A stretch of DNA of 64,000 bases from Marinifilum_A sediminis (GTDB taxonomy: Bacteria > Bacteroidota > Bacteroidia > Bacteroidales > Marinifilaceae), in assembly GCA_947496465.1 (NCBI GenBank), contig CANMCX010000008.1, positions 1 to 64,000 on the forward strand, in the 5' to 3' direction. Every line of letters begins with the position of its first letter. Position 1 is the stretch's first letter. The notes under the pieces are model-generated. The model ran no database searches and had not been told where the DNA came from. It worked only from the letters and a program-made list of their open reading frames with translations. Shown one piece after another: positions 36,096 to 46,197 of the stretch. A program made the position numbers and the translations under genes.

Positions 36096-38519
36096 CTATT
36101 TACCTTTAATTTTGTGATAATCTATATAATATTTCAATCGAAGCGAAAGGCTGTTAACCTGGTCTTTACCAAACATACCGGAAAAATTATCCCAATAATT
36201 TCTATCAATACGAGAATTATTCGCCTGTACACTATTTTTCCATGCTAATGTTAATTCACTTCCCGGGGCAAACTCCCAGGTATAAATCATATCTAAATTA
36301 AAAGAATTGTAGTTAATATGGTTGTGATTTTCGTATTCAGATTGATCTCTCATTGAGCCATTATCATTCAGCAAATAACTCTCCTTGTATTCCACTTCAG
36401 ACCAATAATGCCTCGCTCTCAAACTTAAAGATGCCTTCTGATTAAAAATCCAGCTTGCTTCCAATGTATTGGTAAAAGTATTGATATCACGATTGACAAA
36501 ATAGATCTCATTTGTTTCCTCGTTATAATCAGCAAATCCCAGGCTATTCTTATTCAGTTCGTAATAGAAATAATGCTTAAACAAGAGTTTATCACTCACT
36601 CGTAATTGAGGAGTAAGCTCTAGCCAATAGCTCAACTTGCCAAATGTTCTTCCTTTCCAATATGCAATACGCGAATTTAAAGCCAATGATTTTCGGTGAT
36701 CGGTATCATGAGTTAAGCGAAGCCAAAAATCGGTAGGCTCTTTATACTTTCTGCTAGTAACACGTGGTTCGTAATAATCATATTTTGGCACAGGTGTCAG
36801 GCTACCTTCCATAGTAATAGCCGAATAATTCTGAAATACTAATTTGCTTTGCCCGTACAATTCCAATTTTGAAAACCGATTTGGATGATACAAACTATTA
36901 TGAGTAATACTTAGCTGATTTGTGAACTCATTTATATTGCCAAATGGATGATAATTATTGTATTTAAGAACTGCGACATTGCTCTGTTCATTGTTCTTTT
37001 CAAGATATCCCATAGCATTGGGATCAAATTTATGATCGATGCTTTTATGTATTAAATCAAACTGAAATTTTCCTTTGATGCGTGACAATTGCAATTGATA
37101 ACGCACACCATATTTATTAGATTCTTCCTTTTTATTTTGACTTAAAGCTGCATTTCCCGAAATAGCATAAACACCACTTTTATTTGTGAGTTTGAATTCT
37201 GTAGCACTAACCATCGAACGATAATCATCACTAGGATGTAGCATGTGCGTATTCGCCAAACTTAGGTAAGATTGATTTCCCAAAGATTGATCTAAAACAA
37301 GCATATTATAATTGGCTATTCCCTGAGTCAAATAGTTTCTTGTGGTTTTGCTCACCGTATCCTTTATGTGTGCATAAGTTTTCTTATTCACAGCATTTAT
37401 GAATCCTATTCCTAGTCCTTTATTGGTTCTACCCGATATTTTAACAGCATTAATTAACCGTGTTTCATTAGGATTTTCTGTTATGATTTCATTTTGCTGT
37501 AAAGATTCAGAAACCAGTTCTTTATTAATCGGTTCTCCACCTAAACGACGGGAATAAAATATATTACCCTTGTTAAAAATCTCCGTTCCCTCGGTAAAAA
37601 AAGATCGCTTTTCATCGTAGAAAGTTTCAAATGGACTTAGATTTAATTCCTGGTCATCAGATTCTACCTGTCCAAAATCAGGAATTAGCATCATATCGAG
37701 TGTAAAACTCTCGTTAATACCATATTTTACATCCATTCCTCCCTTAAAAGACCATGAATCGTTTTTACTATTACTATTGCTGCTAATATAAGACGAAACA
37801 TAAGGACTAAATGACAATCGGGTTTTGGGTTCTACTCCTTCAATTCCATGCAGTTCACCTGCCTGATTCAACCAGCCTTCAACATCTTTATTTACAAAAT
37901 TCCAGGTAATACCTTCATTCTTGCGCTTGATCAATCTAAAGATGTTCAATTCCCACACTTGAATATCCTTTTTTGGAAACCGAAGAGCCGAGTAAGGAAT
38001 ACTCATTTCAACAATCCATCCTTCATCATTGAGTCGTACCTTACTACTCCAAACTGCATCCCAACTTTTATTCATTCTAGCAATTGTATTGTGCGAATCC
38101 ATTTGAATTCCTGAAGCTGATACCATAAATTCCGTAGCTGTTCTGCTGTCATTCCAAGGATTAATTTCTATTGAAAACAGATCTGCATTAAGCTGATCTC
38201 CTGCATCTCTCAATCCATATTCTGTAAGAATACTATCCGGAGCTGAATCGTAAAGCATGGCTCCAACATAAAGCGCATCATCATCGTAAATTACTTTTAC
38301 AATGGTACGTTCACTTGGTTTCCCACCATTTATAGGACTTTGTTGAATAAAATTTTCAATAGAAGGAGCATGCTTCCAAGATTCATCATTCAAGTTAGCA
38401 TCAATTTTAGGAGCTTGGGTACATCTTGATGTTTGAAAAATTTTGCGTTTGTTTTTTGCATGAACAGATGAAAACAAAGCACAACATAAAATGATCAATA
38501 TAAAAGAATATAATTTCAT
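36096..38519 (-). CDS. DUF5916 domain protein with CBM9-like N-terminus
   Basis: The 807-residue protein has a signal peptide (LILCCALFSSVHA), a CBM9-like carbohydrate-binding domain (about 30-220: SRCTQAPKIDANLNDESWKH, VIYDDDALYVGAMLYDSAPD, MDSHNTIA) and a DUF5916 region of about 580 residues. That region has alternating strands that look like an outer-membrane beta-barrel, including FDEKRSFFTEG-type FETFYDEKRSFFTEGTEIFN. Function is unproven; the family is common near polysaccharide genes. It is divergent from the LytS/LytTR pair and on the same strand as the SusA-like gene 209 bases downstream. Confidence 0.88.
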   Translation of the reverse strand: MKLYSFILIILCCALFSSVHAKNKRKIFQTSRCTQAPKIDANLNDESWKHAPSIENFIQQSPINGGKPSERTIVKVIYDDDALYVGAMLYDSAPDSILTEYGLRDAGDQLNADLFSIEINPWNDSRTATEFMVSASGIQMDSHNTIARMNKSWDAVWSSKVRLNDEGWIVEMSIPYSALRFPKKDIQVWELNIFRLIKRKNEGITWNFVNKDVEGWLNQAGELHGIEGVEPKTRLSFSPYVSSYISSNSNSKNDSWSFKGGMDVKYGINESFTLDMMLIPDFGQVESDDQELNLSPFETFYDEKRSFFTEGTEIFNKGNIFYSRRLGGEPINKELVSESLQQNEIITENPNETRLINAVKISGRTNKGLGIGFINAVNKKTYAHIKDTVSKTTRNYLTQGIANYNMLVLDQSLGNQSYLSLANTHMLHPSDDYRSMVSATEFKLTNKSGVYAISGNAALSQNKKEESNKYGVRYQLQLSRIKGKFQFDLIHKSIDHKFDPNAMGYLEKNNEQSNVAVLKYNNYHPFGNINEFTNQLSITHNSLYHPNRFSKLELYGQSKLVFQNYSAITMEGSLTPVPKYDYYEPRVTSRKYKEPTDFWLRLTHDTDHRKSLALNSRIAYWKGRTFGKLSYWLELTPQLRVSDKLLFKHYFYYELNKNSLGFADYNEETNEIYFVNRDINTFTNTLEASWIFNQKASLSLRARHYWSEVEYKESYLLNDNGSMRDQSEYENHNHINYNSFNLDMIYTWEFAPGSELTLAWKNSVQANNSRIDRNYWDNFSGMFGKDQVNSLSLRLKYYIDYHKIKGK

Positions 38520-38773
38520 AGGATTAGTTAGATTTTCTTAGACGATGACAATTATATCTACTCCAATTGAATCCTACTAATCCTATTGACCAACAACTTT
38601 ATGTCTATGCTACTCGGTTTACATTTGCATTTTAAAACACACCAATTACAATTCATGTGCTTCGTCCTTGTAAACATGCGTTCCATCCATTCCGAAAATA
38701 TAAAATCAATGAATAGTTGCAAAATATTTTAAAATACCTTACATATGTGTATTAAGAATTGACCTGTTAACAA

Positions 38774-39835
38774 ATGCAAATCATAACATCGGACAACAAA
38801 TGGCTTTCCATTATCATTAATAATAGAGCCGTGCAACACCTTTCTTATTGGATTATTTTTGTACTGTTCTTTGCTTATGCCTGGGGAACTTACGATGCTA
38901 ATTATCTAAAGACAATTAAGGTTGAGCTGATTAATCTACCAGTAAAAATCCTTCTTGTCTATAGTGTAATTTACTACCTGTATCCCAAGTTCTTGTTCAA
39001 CAGAAAGATTTGGCTCTTTCTGTTCTTCTTTGTAATATTCGTTTCTTTGGCGGCAGTTTTACAACGTATAACAGATAATCTAATTATTGTAGAATACTTT
39101 TTCCCGAATTGGGAAAAAGCGCCAACATTTTCCTTTTCTCAAATCGTTAGAAGTGCTGTTAATCTTGGATCCGTTTTGGTTCTTCCAATGACTGTGAAAA
39201 TAATGGAATATCTGGCAATGGTTCAGCAAAACGAGCAAATACTTGCAAAAGAAAAAGTAGAAGCAGAACTTTCTTTTTTGAAAAATCAGGTTCAACCTCA
39301 CTTCTTATTTAATACGCTAAACAGTCTATATTCTTTAATTCTGAAAAAATCTGATCAATCGCTTGATGTGGTTTTAAAATTATCAGAATTATTAAGATAT
39401 ATGCTTTATGAGACCAATTCTACCCAAGTTGATTTACCGAAAGAAATTGACTGCATCAAAAGTTATCTGGATTTAGAAAAGATTCGCTATAGTAATCGAA
39501 TAGATCTTAGTTTGAATATTTGGGGAGATATCAATACAAATCGAATTGCTCCTATGATTATTCTACCTTTTTTAGAAAATGCCTTTAAGCATAGCACAAA
39601 AGGATTCGATGGACAAGCATGGATTACGATAGAAATTGGCATTAAGAATAAGGATTTAATCCTTAAAATTGAAAATAGTATTCCTAATTCAAGTTCTGAT
39701 CAGGATTCAATAGTAGGAGGAATTGGTTTGCAAAATGTAAAAAGGAGATTATCTTTAATTTATCCGAAACGACATGATTTAAAAATCGAGAGAACCGAAG
39801 AAACCTACTGTGTTCACTTAAATTTAGAATTGTAA
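38774..39835 (+). CDS. LytS-type sensor histidine kinase
   Basis: The 353-residue protein has four membrane segments (about 20-145) and a His_kinase-type domain with the phospho-accepting histidine in QVQPHFLFNTLNSL near 175. A degenerate ATPase region follows (LPFLENAFKHS N-box and GGIGLQNVKRRL). Its stop overlaps the response-regulator ATG by one base (TAATG), so the two are coupled. Neighbouring targets may include the divergent DUF5916 gene. Confidence 0.92.
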   Translation: MQIITSDNKWLSIIINNRAVQHLSYWIIFVLFFAYAWGTYDANYLKTIKVELINLPVKILLVYSVIYYLYPKFLFNRKIWLFLFFFVIFVSLAAVLQRITDNLIIVEYFFPNWEKAPTFSFSQIVRSAVNLGSVLVLPMTVKIMEYLAMVQQNEQILAKEKVEAELSFLKNQVQPHFLFNTLNSLYSLILKKSDQSLDVVLKLSELLRYMLYETNSTQVDLPKEIDCIKSYLDLEKIRYSNRIDLSLNIWGDINTNRIAPMIILPFLENAFKHSTKGFDGQAWITIEIGIKNKDLILKIENSIPNSSSDQDSIVGGIGLQNVKRRLSLIYPKRHDLKIERTEETYCVHLNLEL

Positions 39836-40560
39836 TGAAGATAAAATGTTTGATTGTTGACGATGAAGATTTGGCTCTTGATGTCATTGAAGAATATATA
39901 AATCGAATTGAATATTTGCAGTTGGAAGGAAAATGTAAAAGTGCTGTTGAAGCCTTATCAATTTTAAACAGTAAACAGATTGACTTACTTTTCCTTGACA
40001 TTCAAATGCCGGGCTTAACGGGTATTCAATTACTTAGAAATATATCTAATCCGCCAACAGTTATTTTCACAACTGCTTATTCAGAATTTGCCTTAGAAGG
40101 ATTTGAATTGGAAGCACTGGACTATTTAATAAAGCCTATTCCTTTTGGCAGATTCATTAATGCTGTTAACCGATATTTCAAACTCAAAAAGCATGAATTT
40201 AGAATCCCCGAGAAAAAAGAGCAAAATGCTACAGAAAACCCTTTTGTATTTGTAAAATCAGAAAAAAAAATGGTGAAAGTTTTTCTTCATGAGATTTTAT
40301 ATATCGAAAGTCAGAGAAACTATGTGTCGATTTATCTGGAAAATAATCGAGAAGTTGTAACACTAAATACAATTAGCAATATTGAAGAAAAACTGCCTGA
40401 AAGTAGTTTCCTAAGAGTCCACAGATCATTCATTATTGCTATTGATAAAATTGAAAGCTACACGACAACAATAATTGGCATTAATTCTCAACAAATTCCA
40501 ATTGGCAGAAACTACAAAAATATGGTGATGAGCATTCTGGAAGAAAACTCTATCGATTAA
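39835..40560 (+). CDS. LytTR-type response regulator
   Basis: The 241-residue protein has an N-terminal receiver (acidic pocket VDDEDL at 8-13, phospho-acceptor aspartate in LLFLDIQMPGLTG near 55, lysine in LIKPI) and a C-terminal LytTR DNA-binding domain (about 135-240, EILYIESQRNYVSIYL and FLRVHRSFII). It is translationally coupled to the LytS-type kinase. Confidence 0.95.
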   Translation: MKIKCLIVDDEDLALDVIEEYINRIEYLQLEGKCKSAVEALSILNSKQIDLLFLDIQMPGLTGIQLLRNISNPPTVIFTTAYSEFALEGFELEALDYLIKPIPFGRFINAVNRYFKLKKHEFRIPEKKEQNATENPFVFVKSEKKMVKVFLHEILYIESQRNYVSIYLENNREVVTLNTISNIEEKLPESSFLRVHRSFIIAIDKIESYTTTIIGINSQQIPIGRNYKNMVMSILEENSID

Positions 40561-40584
40561 ATCCTATAAAATAGTTATTAACAG

Positions 40585-40609
40585 AAAAGCCGCTCTTTGA
40601 GCGGCTTTT
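40585..40609. terminator. Strong bidirectional terminator
   Basis: AAAAGCCGCTC (40585-40595) and GAGCGGCTTTT (40599-40609) pair perfectly with a three-base loop. They separate the LytTR gene from the convergent maltose operon end. Confidence 0.9.
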
Positions 40610-40657
40610 CACTGGGATATCGGTTTTCCGAATAATCGGAAATCGGTTTTACTAAAT

Positions 40658-42034
40658 TTATTTTACATACACTCTGTATTCCCAAGGCTTTAATTCCACC
40701 TCAAGTTTAGCAGCTAAATCGTGCTTGTTACCATCTTTATAGCAAGCATAATTTCCTTCGTTTGCTCCCAATTCAAGTGTTGCTTTAACAGCATTTTTAC
40801 TTAGATTCAAAATCACAACAACTTTGTTTCCTTCTGCTTCACGGGAAAATGCAAAAATCTCTTCGTTCTTATCCGATGGTATACGAACTAGTTTTCCACC
40901 TTTAACACCATTCTGAAGTGCTTTATTGTTCTTTTTCAAAGCAATTAACTCTTTGTAAAAAGAAGCCAATTCCATATTTGACCAATCGATCTCATCCTTT
41001 TCGAAGAATTTCAAACGCTTGTCCATTCCGGCTTCTTGTCCACTATAAATTAATGGCATACCTGGCATGGTGAATGTTAAAACAGCAAAAGCTTTTCCAC
41101 CTTCGCCCATTCTCTCTTTAACAGTACCATTCCATGAATTCTCATCGTGGTTGGTAATAAAGTTCATTATATAGGAATCAGCAGGGTAGATAGTATCAAC
41201 TTTAGCAAAGAAAGCTTCCATATCGTTAGCATTCTTTTCACCTTTTGCAACGTCGTTCATAATATGGTGGAAATCCCATCCATATCCCATATCAAAGGCA
41301 TTCTCTAATAGTTCATGTCCACCGTCTTCAGCCAACATAAATACAGGCTTAACAGCGTCTAATTCTTTACGAGCTTTTTCCCAGAAATCAGTTGGAACCA
41401 TACCTGCAACATCACAACGGAATCCGTCAACATCAGCATTCGTTATCCAGAATTTCAAGGATTCTGTCATGTACTTGCGCATGTCTTCGTTATCGTAGTT
41501 TAAATCTGCAGTATCAGTCCAATCGGTTCCTTCAGGAATTACAATTTCACCTTCTTCGTTTTGAGTGTACCAATCTTTGTGCTCATCCATGATCACATTA
41601 TCCCATCCTGTGTGGTTAGCCACCCAGTCAAGAATCACTTTCATATCCATTTCATGAGCCTTCTTTACAAGATTTTTTAAATCTTCCATAGTTCCAAACT
41701 CAGGATTCACAGCACGATAATCTGCTACAGCATAATAGCTACCCATGCTACCTTTTCTGTTCTTTTCAGAAATAGGATAAACCGGCATTAACCAAAGAAT
41801 ATCAACACCCATCTCTTTCAAACGAGGCATGTGTTCTGCAAAAGCATTAATGGTTCCTTCAGGAGTATATTGACGAATATTAACCTCATAAATATTAGCA
41901 TTTCTACTCCACTCCAAAGGCTTTTCAGCCTTATTTTCTTCAGCTACAGCTTTAGCTGCTGGCTTGTTTTGGCAACCCACCAAAATTCCAGCTAAAACCA
42001 AAAAGCTTAAAATAGTCTGATAAATTCTTTTCAT
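40658..42034 (-). CDS. GH13 alpha-amylase, lipoprotein
   Basis: The 458-residue lipoprotein (signal ending LVGC at about residue 21) is a GH13 enzyme with the four usual regions: DWVANHT, nucleophile D in DGFRCDVAGM, acid/base E in FMLAEDGG and FITNHDENSW. A short C-terminal beta domain follows. It should act at the envelope on alpha-1,4-glucans. It is the last gene of the minus-strand maltose operon and is separated from the upstream GH13 gene by 42 bases. Confidence 0.92.
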   Translation of the reverse strand: MKRIYQTILSFLVLAGILVGCQNKPAAKAVAEENKAEKPLEWSRNANIYEVNIRQYTPEGTINAFAEHMPRLKEMGVDILWLMPVYPISEKNRKGSMGSYYAVADYRAVNPEFGTMEDLKNLVKKAHEMDMKVILDWVANHTGWDNVIMDEHKDWYTQNEEGEIVIPEGTDWTDTADLNYDNEDMRKYMTESLKFWITNADVDGFRCDVAGMVPTDFWEKARKELDAVKPVFMLAEDGGHELLENAFDMGYGWDFHHIMNDVAKGEKNANDMEAFFAKVDTIYPADSYIMNFITNHDENSWNGTVKERMGEGGKAFAVLTFTMPGMPLIYSGQEAGMDKRLKFFEKDEIDWSNMELASFYKELIALKKNNKALQNGVKGGKLVRIPSDKNEEIFAFSREAEGNKVVVILNLSKNAVKATLELGANEGNYACYKDGNKHDLAAKLEVELKPWEYRVYVK

Positions 42035-42076
42035 TTCTAATAATTTAAATGATTAGTATGTATGATGTTTTATTTT

Positions 42077-43729
42077 TTAGATTATCTCTAACAATAGAAT
42101 GTCAAAATCAGTGTCAATTTTTAATTTTCCAGCTTTTACTTCTGCAACTTTTCCCGAGTAAGCATCACACAGTTTGGTTCCATCTTGTAATGATTCCATT
42201 GGAATTTCTTTCATCCCTTTTTCAAGATCAAGCGCAACAAAAACTTGATCACTGATTTCTCCTTTTTCAAACGATCTATGGAATACATATGGCTTTTCAG
42301 AAATCATTTTGTGCATTCCTGCTCCAACTGCCGGATGATCTCTTCTAAACTGTCCCAATTTTTGCCAGTGACTCAATACTGCTTGTGTGTGCTCATCAGT
42401 TTCTATCTCTTCCCAGTTCATAAAAGAACGCAATGTTGCATCTCCAACTGTTCCTTCAATAATTAATGGGCGAGCTGATTCATCTCCATAATACACTTGA
42501 GAAGTACCAGGTGAAAGCAATAGTTTATTTGCACATACAATACTATTTTCTCTTTTCTGATCGAAAGGTGTTCCATCATCATGTGAAGTCAGGTAATTTA
42601 AAATACCATATCCTTTTAAATCCCCTTGTAGAATTTCAGAGTACTTGATAAACAGCTCTTCGTATGAAGATTGAGCATCGTATTTGAACTCAAAATTGAT
42701 TAAATCGGTGAAGCCATTTCCATAATAGTTCACTTTCTTGTCTCCAAAATCGTAAGCAAATTTATTACTGATTCCATATCCATACACTTCGGCAACCGAA
42801 TAAAACTCATTGCTATCCAATACTTTATCAGGATTATTTTTTTTCCACAATTGGAATGCATATTCACATTCTTTTCTGAAATCAGCCCAAACAGATTCTT
42901 CTGTATGCTTTACCGTATCGGCTCTGTAACCATCTATTCCAAACTGAATAATGTAATCGCACAACCATTTTATCATGTGATATTTTGGTGTTCTTGGATA
43001 TCCTGTACGAGCGAAGAATTCATCTAATTCTTTCATTTCCTGCTCATATCTTCCTTCATCTTTCCACTTTTGCGCCAAACTAACTGGAATATTAACTTCC
43101 TCGGTACTTTCTGTTTTTATATCCGGTAAATTACTGGTTAAAGTACATTCTATAGTAGTTTCATAAGATTGATAAGTACAAGTTGGTTCAACTCTTACCC
43201 ACTCATTTTCCCAGGCTGGATCTTTTTCTGTTGCAGGACCAGTATGATTGATAACCGCATCCATCACAATTCTAATTCCACTGGCATGAGCTACTTCAAC
43301 CAATTCAGCTAAATCTTCCATACTACCAAAATTTGGATCCAAAGCAGTCCAATCTTTCGCCCAATATCCGTGAAAACCATAAGTATTACCCGTTCCCTCA
43401 TCAACTGAACCATGAATTTGTTCGGTTACAGGAGTAAACCAAATCGCATTAATTCCTAGCTTGGTAAAATAACCTTCTTTAATTTTCTGAGTGATACCTT
43501 TGATATCTCCTCCTTCGAATCCTCTTAATTTACCTGTTGGCAATTCTCGTTCGAAGTTCACATCGTTTGCTGTTGTTCCGTTATTAAAACGATCTGTCAG
43601 CAAAAAGTACAAATTAGCTCCTTCCCACACGAAAGGCTTCTTAGCTGTTTCAACTTTCTTTTCCACTGTCGAACAAGCCGAAAGTAAAAATAGTAATGCT
43701 GCAAAAATGCTGAATCCTTTAATCCTCAT
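42077..43729 (-). CDS. GH13 alpha-amylase, lipoprotein
   Basis: The 550-residue lipoprotein (signal LFLLSAC, cysteine near 19) is a GH13 enzyme with DAVINHTG, nucleophile D in DGYRADTVKH, acid/base E in YSVAEVYG and YLTSHDDGTPF. An insert around residues 155-225, after the first conserved region, includes two cysteines (CTYQSYETTIEC) that could form a disulfide. Its ATG overlaps the stop of the GH31 gene (TAATG), so the two are translationally coupled. Confidence 0.92.
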   Translation of the reverse strand: MRIKGFSIFAALLFLLSACSTVEKKVETAKKPFVWEGANLYFLLTDRFNNGTTANDVNFERELPTGKLRGFEGGDIKGITQKIKEGYFTKLGINAIWFTPVTEQIHGSVDEGTGNTYGFHGYWAKDWTALDPNFGSMEDLAELVEVAHASGIRIVMDAVINHTGPATEKDPAWENEWVRVEPTCTYQSYETTIECTLTSNLPDIKTESTEEVNIPVSLAQKWKDEGRYEQEMKELDEFFARTGYPRTPKYHMIKWLCDYIIQFGIDGYRADTVKHTEESVWADFRKECEYAFQLWKKNNPDKVLDSNEFYSVAEVYGYGISNKFAYDFGDKKVNYYGNGFTDLINFEFKYDAQSSYEELFIKYSEILQGDLKGYGILNYLTSHDDGTPFDQKRENSIVCANKLLLSPGTSQVYYGDESARPLIIEGTVGDATLRSFMNWEEIETDEHTQAVLSHWQKLGQFRRDHPAVGAGMHKMISEKPYVFHRSFEKGEISDQVFVALDLEKGMKEIPMESLQDGTKLCDAYSGKVAEVKAGKLKIDTDFDILLLEII

Positions 43730-46140
43730 TATTTCGCTAGTTTTATAGTGATTGATTGATTTTTTCCTTCTTCTAATTCTCCACTAAACTGAATAGTTTT
43801 AGTTTCTTTATTCCATTCAAAATCGATGGATTTCTTATCCAATTTAATTTGCTTGGGTTCTTTATTGATGTTGTGAATCGTCCAACTTATCTTCTTATTG
43901 ATAGACTGGTAATTTGCTCCCATTTCTGTACTTACATTCAAAACAATTTTCGATTTTGAAGATTTAGACTCAAATTTCAACAACTCATATTCCCCTTTCT
44001 CAAATGCATTTGGAGTTTCTCCGTTATCATTGTATAATTTTCCATTTGCTGATACAACTGAAGGTTCGTAGTAGTAATCTACATTCATATCTTCCAATGA
44101 ATAATCTATCGTATTTTTCATTCCTTTTTTTGTAGGAATAAAAGACCCACCACGAACAAATACCGGAATATGATCTTCTTTCAGGGCAATTGTATACGAT
44201 TTTCCTCCTTCATATTTTTTATCCGAAACAAAGTCGAACCAAATCGATCCGTTTGGAAGATACACCTCTTTTTCTTTTAATCCCGCTTCCGTTACAGTAG
44301 ACACCACAAAGGCATCTCCCCATAGGTAAGTATCAGAAATATGCAAAAGATCTGTATTTGATTGTTCTTCGAAGAACAATGGTCTCATCAAAGGCAATCC
44401 TGTTTGATTGTTCTCAAATGCCAATGTGTAAATGTAAGGCATCAATTCATATCTTAATTCGATTGATTTTTTTGCCAATGCTTTTGTCTTAGGCTCACGA
44501 AAAACAGGTTCAGATGGAACTGCTTCCTGTGCATGAGGACGGAAAATTGGTTGGAACACTCCATACTGTAACCAACGTGTGTACAATTCATCATCCAAAT
44601 TATCGCCTGCAAAACCACCTAAATCGGAATGCATGTAGGAAATTCCCTGTAATCCCATCTGTAGGGATATTTCAGTTTGTGGTTTCAGTCCATCCCACGA
44701 TCGACTCACATCCCCAGTCCATGGAACCATTCCATAACGCTGAGATCCTACAGCACCAGCTCTCATCAAAATAAATGGTCGCTGATTCGTAATCTCTTTT
44801 TGATAGCCATCATGTACCAGCTTTGCCCAGTAATGTCCGTAAATATTGTGAACTTCATCGGCACTTCCATTTACATGTTGCAACGCAGAAGGATGAACTT
44901 CTGGCTCACCAAGGTCTCCCCACCATCCGGCAACACCTTTATCGGCTAATCCTTTATAGATATTCCAAAACCAATCAATTGCCTCAGGTTTAAACACATC
45001 AACCAAACCTGTATTTCCAAAATAGAAATCATAAGTATAAGGATTTCCCTTTGTATCGGTTCCCAAAACCTTGCTATCTACAGCTTCCTGCCATCTTTTT
45101 GATGTCGTTAAAATAAATGGCTCGGTAATCAGAACGGTTTTTACACCCTTAGTATTCAAATCTGAAATCATTTTTTCCGGATTAGGAAAAGAATCACGAT
45201 GGAAAGCAAGATTACCCATCTCGCCTTTCATCTCTTTACCGAACCAAAACAAATCCAGGATTATAGCATCAACGGGTATAGAATCTTTCAAAAACTGATC
45301 AATGGTCTCTACCGTTTCTTTCTGAGAATGATATCCAAAACGACTTGAAAAGTTACCAAAACTCCAACGTGGAAGCATAGGTTGTCTTCCTGTTAGATTA
45401 GTAAATTCATAGATGAAACGTTCCCAAGTATCAGAAGCAATTACCTGATATACTTTTCTTCCACTAATGGTTTCGTATCGAAGTGTATTTGTTTTTTTGC
45501 TGTCTAAATCAAGATAACCTATTGGGGCATTATCGAAATGCACCGCATATTTTTTAGAAGAAATAACAACAGGCATCGTATAATTCATCAACTCAGAACG
45601 TGTTCCATAACCATAGTGAGCTCGGTTATACAATTGCAATCTGTTACCACGTCGGTTCATTCCCAAAACCCTAGCACCACCACCAAACAAAACCTCGTCG
45701 TTTTCAATGGTAAAATCTATATTTTCGGTACTATCGGTTTTTACGTATCCTTCTTTTTCTGATAAGAGTTCATTCCCTTTATAAAAGTATTCGATATTGA
45801 AAGGTGATTTCATTACAACAACCACTATACCTTTTGTTTTATAAACCAACTGATTTTTCTTATCAGACAATTTTGCCAACTGATTGTTAGGCTTTAAAAC
45901 AACTGCATGAGATTCTTTTACAAATTTTTCTTCATTAGGAACAAATGCCGTTTCTACAATGTTTTGATTGTAAAATTGAATCAGATATTTACCTTGATTG
46001 GTTTTTACCAACAAACCATTTTCTCCCACCGAATGAGATTGATAAACTCTTTGGCTATTTTGAGCCTTTACAGTCATCGAGCCAACTGCAAAAACTATTA
46101 AAACTATAAGCTTTATTACAATTTGATTAATTCTAATCAT
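43729..46140 (-). CDS. GH31 alpha-glucosidase
   Basis: The 803-residue secreted enzyme (Sec signal ending SMTVKAQ) is a GH31 family member. The nucleophile aspartate is in GWWGDLGEPEVHP and the acid/base aspartate in VPWTGDVSRSWDGL. N- and C-terminal beta domains flank the barrel. GH31 enzymes release glucose from the non-reducing ends of maltooligosaccharides and related alpha-glucans; periplasmic action is inferred from the signal. It fills the place held by GH97 SusB in Bacteroides. Confidence 0.93.
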   Translation of the reverse strand: MIRINQIVIKLIVLIVFAVGSMTVKAQNSQRVYQSHSVGENGLLVKTNQGKYLIQFYNQNIVETAFVPNEEKFVKESHAVVLKPNNQLAKLSDKKNQLVYKTKGIVVVVMKSPFNIEYFYKGNELLSEKEGYVKTDSTENIDFTIENDEVLFGGGARVLGMNRRGNRLQLYNRAHYGYGTRSELMNYTMPVVISSKKYAVHFDNAPIGYLDLDSKKTNTLRYETISGRKVYQVIASDTWERFIYEFTNLTGRQPMLPRWSFGNFSSRFGYHSQKETVETIDQFLKDSIPVDAIILDLFWFGKEMKGEMGNLAFHRDSFPNPEKMISDLNTKGVKTVLITEPFILTTSKRWQEAVDSKVLGTDTKGNPYTYDFYFGNTGLVDVFKPEAIDWFWNIYKGLADKGVAGWWGDLGEPEVHPSALQHVNGSADEVHNIYGHYWAKLVHDGYQKEITNQRPFILMRAGAVGSQRYGMVPWTGDVSRSWDGLKPQTEISLQMGLQGISYMHSDLGGFAGDNLDDELYTRWLQYGVFQPIFRPHAQEAVPSEPVFREPKTKALAKKSIELRYELMPYIYTLAFENNQTGLPLMRPLFFEEQSNTDLLHISDTYLWGDAFVVSTVTEAGLKEKEVYLPNGSIWFDFVSDKKYEGGKSYTIALKEDHIPVFVRGGSFIPTKKGMKNTIDYSLEDMNVDYYYEPSVVSANGKLYNDNGETPNAFEKGEYELLKFESKSSKSKIVLNVSTEMGANYQSINKKISWTIHNINKEPKQIKLDKKSIDFEWNKETKTIQFSGELEEGKNQSITIKLAK

Positions 46141-46158
46141 ATTCAGAGATAAATTGTT

Positions 46159-46177
46159 CTGTGATCCAAGATCACAG
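46159..46177. other. Inverted repeat between the SusA-like GH13 and GH31 genes
   Basis: CTGTGAT-CCAAG-ATCACAG is a perfect seven-base hairpin in the 57-base gap inside the operon. It has no T-run on the minus strand, so it may stabilise or process the transcript rather than end it. Confidence 0.45.
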
Positions 46178-46197
46178 TATGTGCTAATATTTGATGT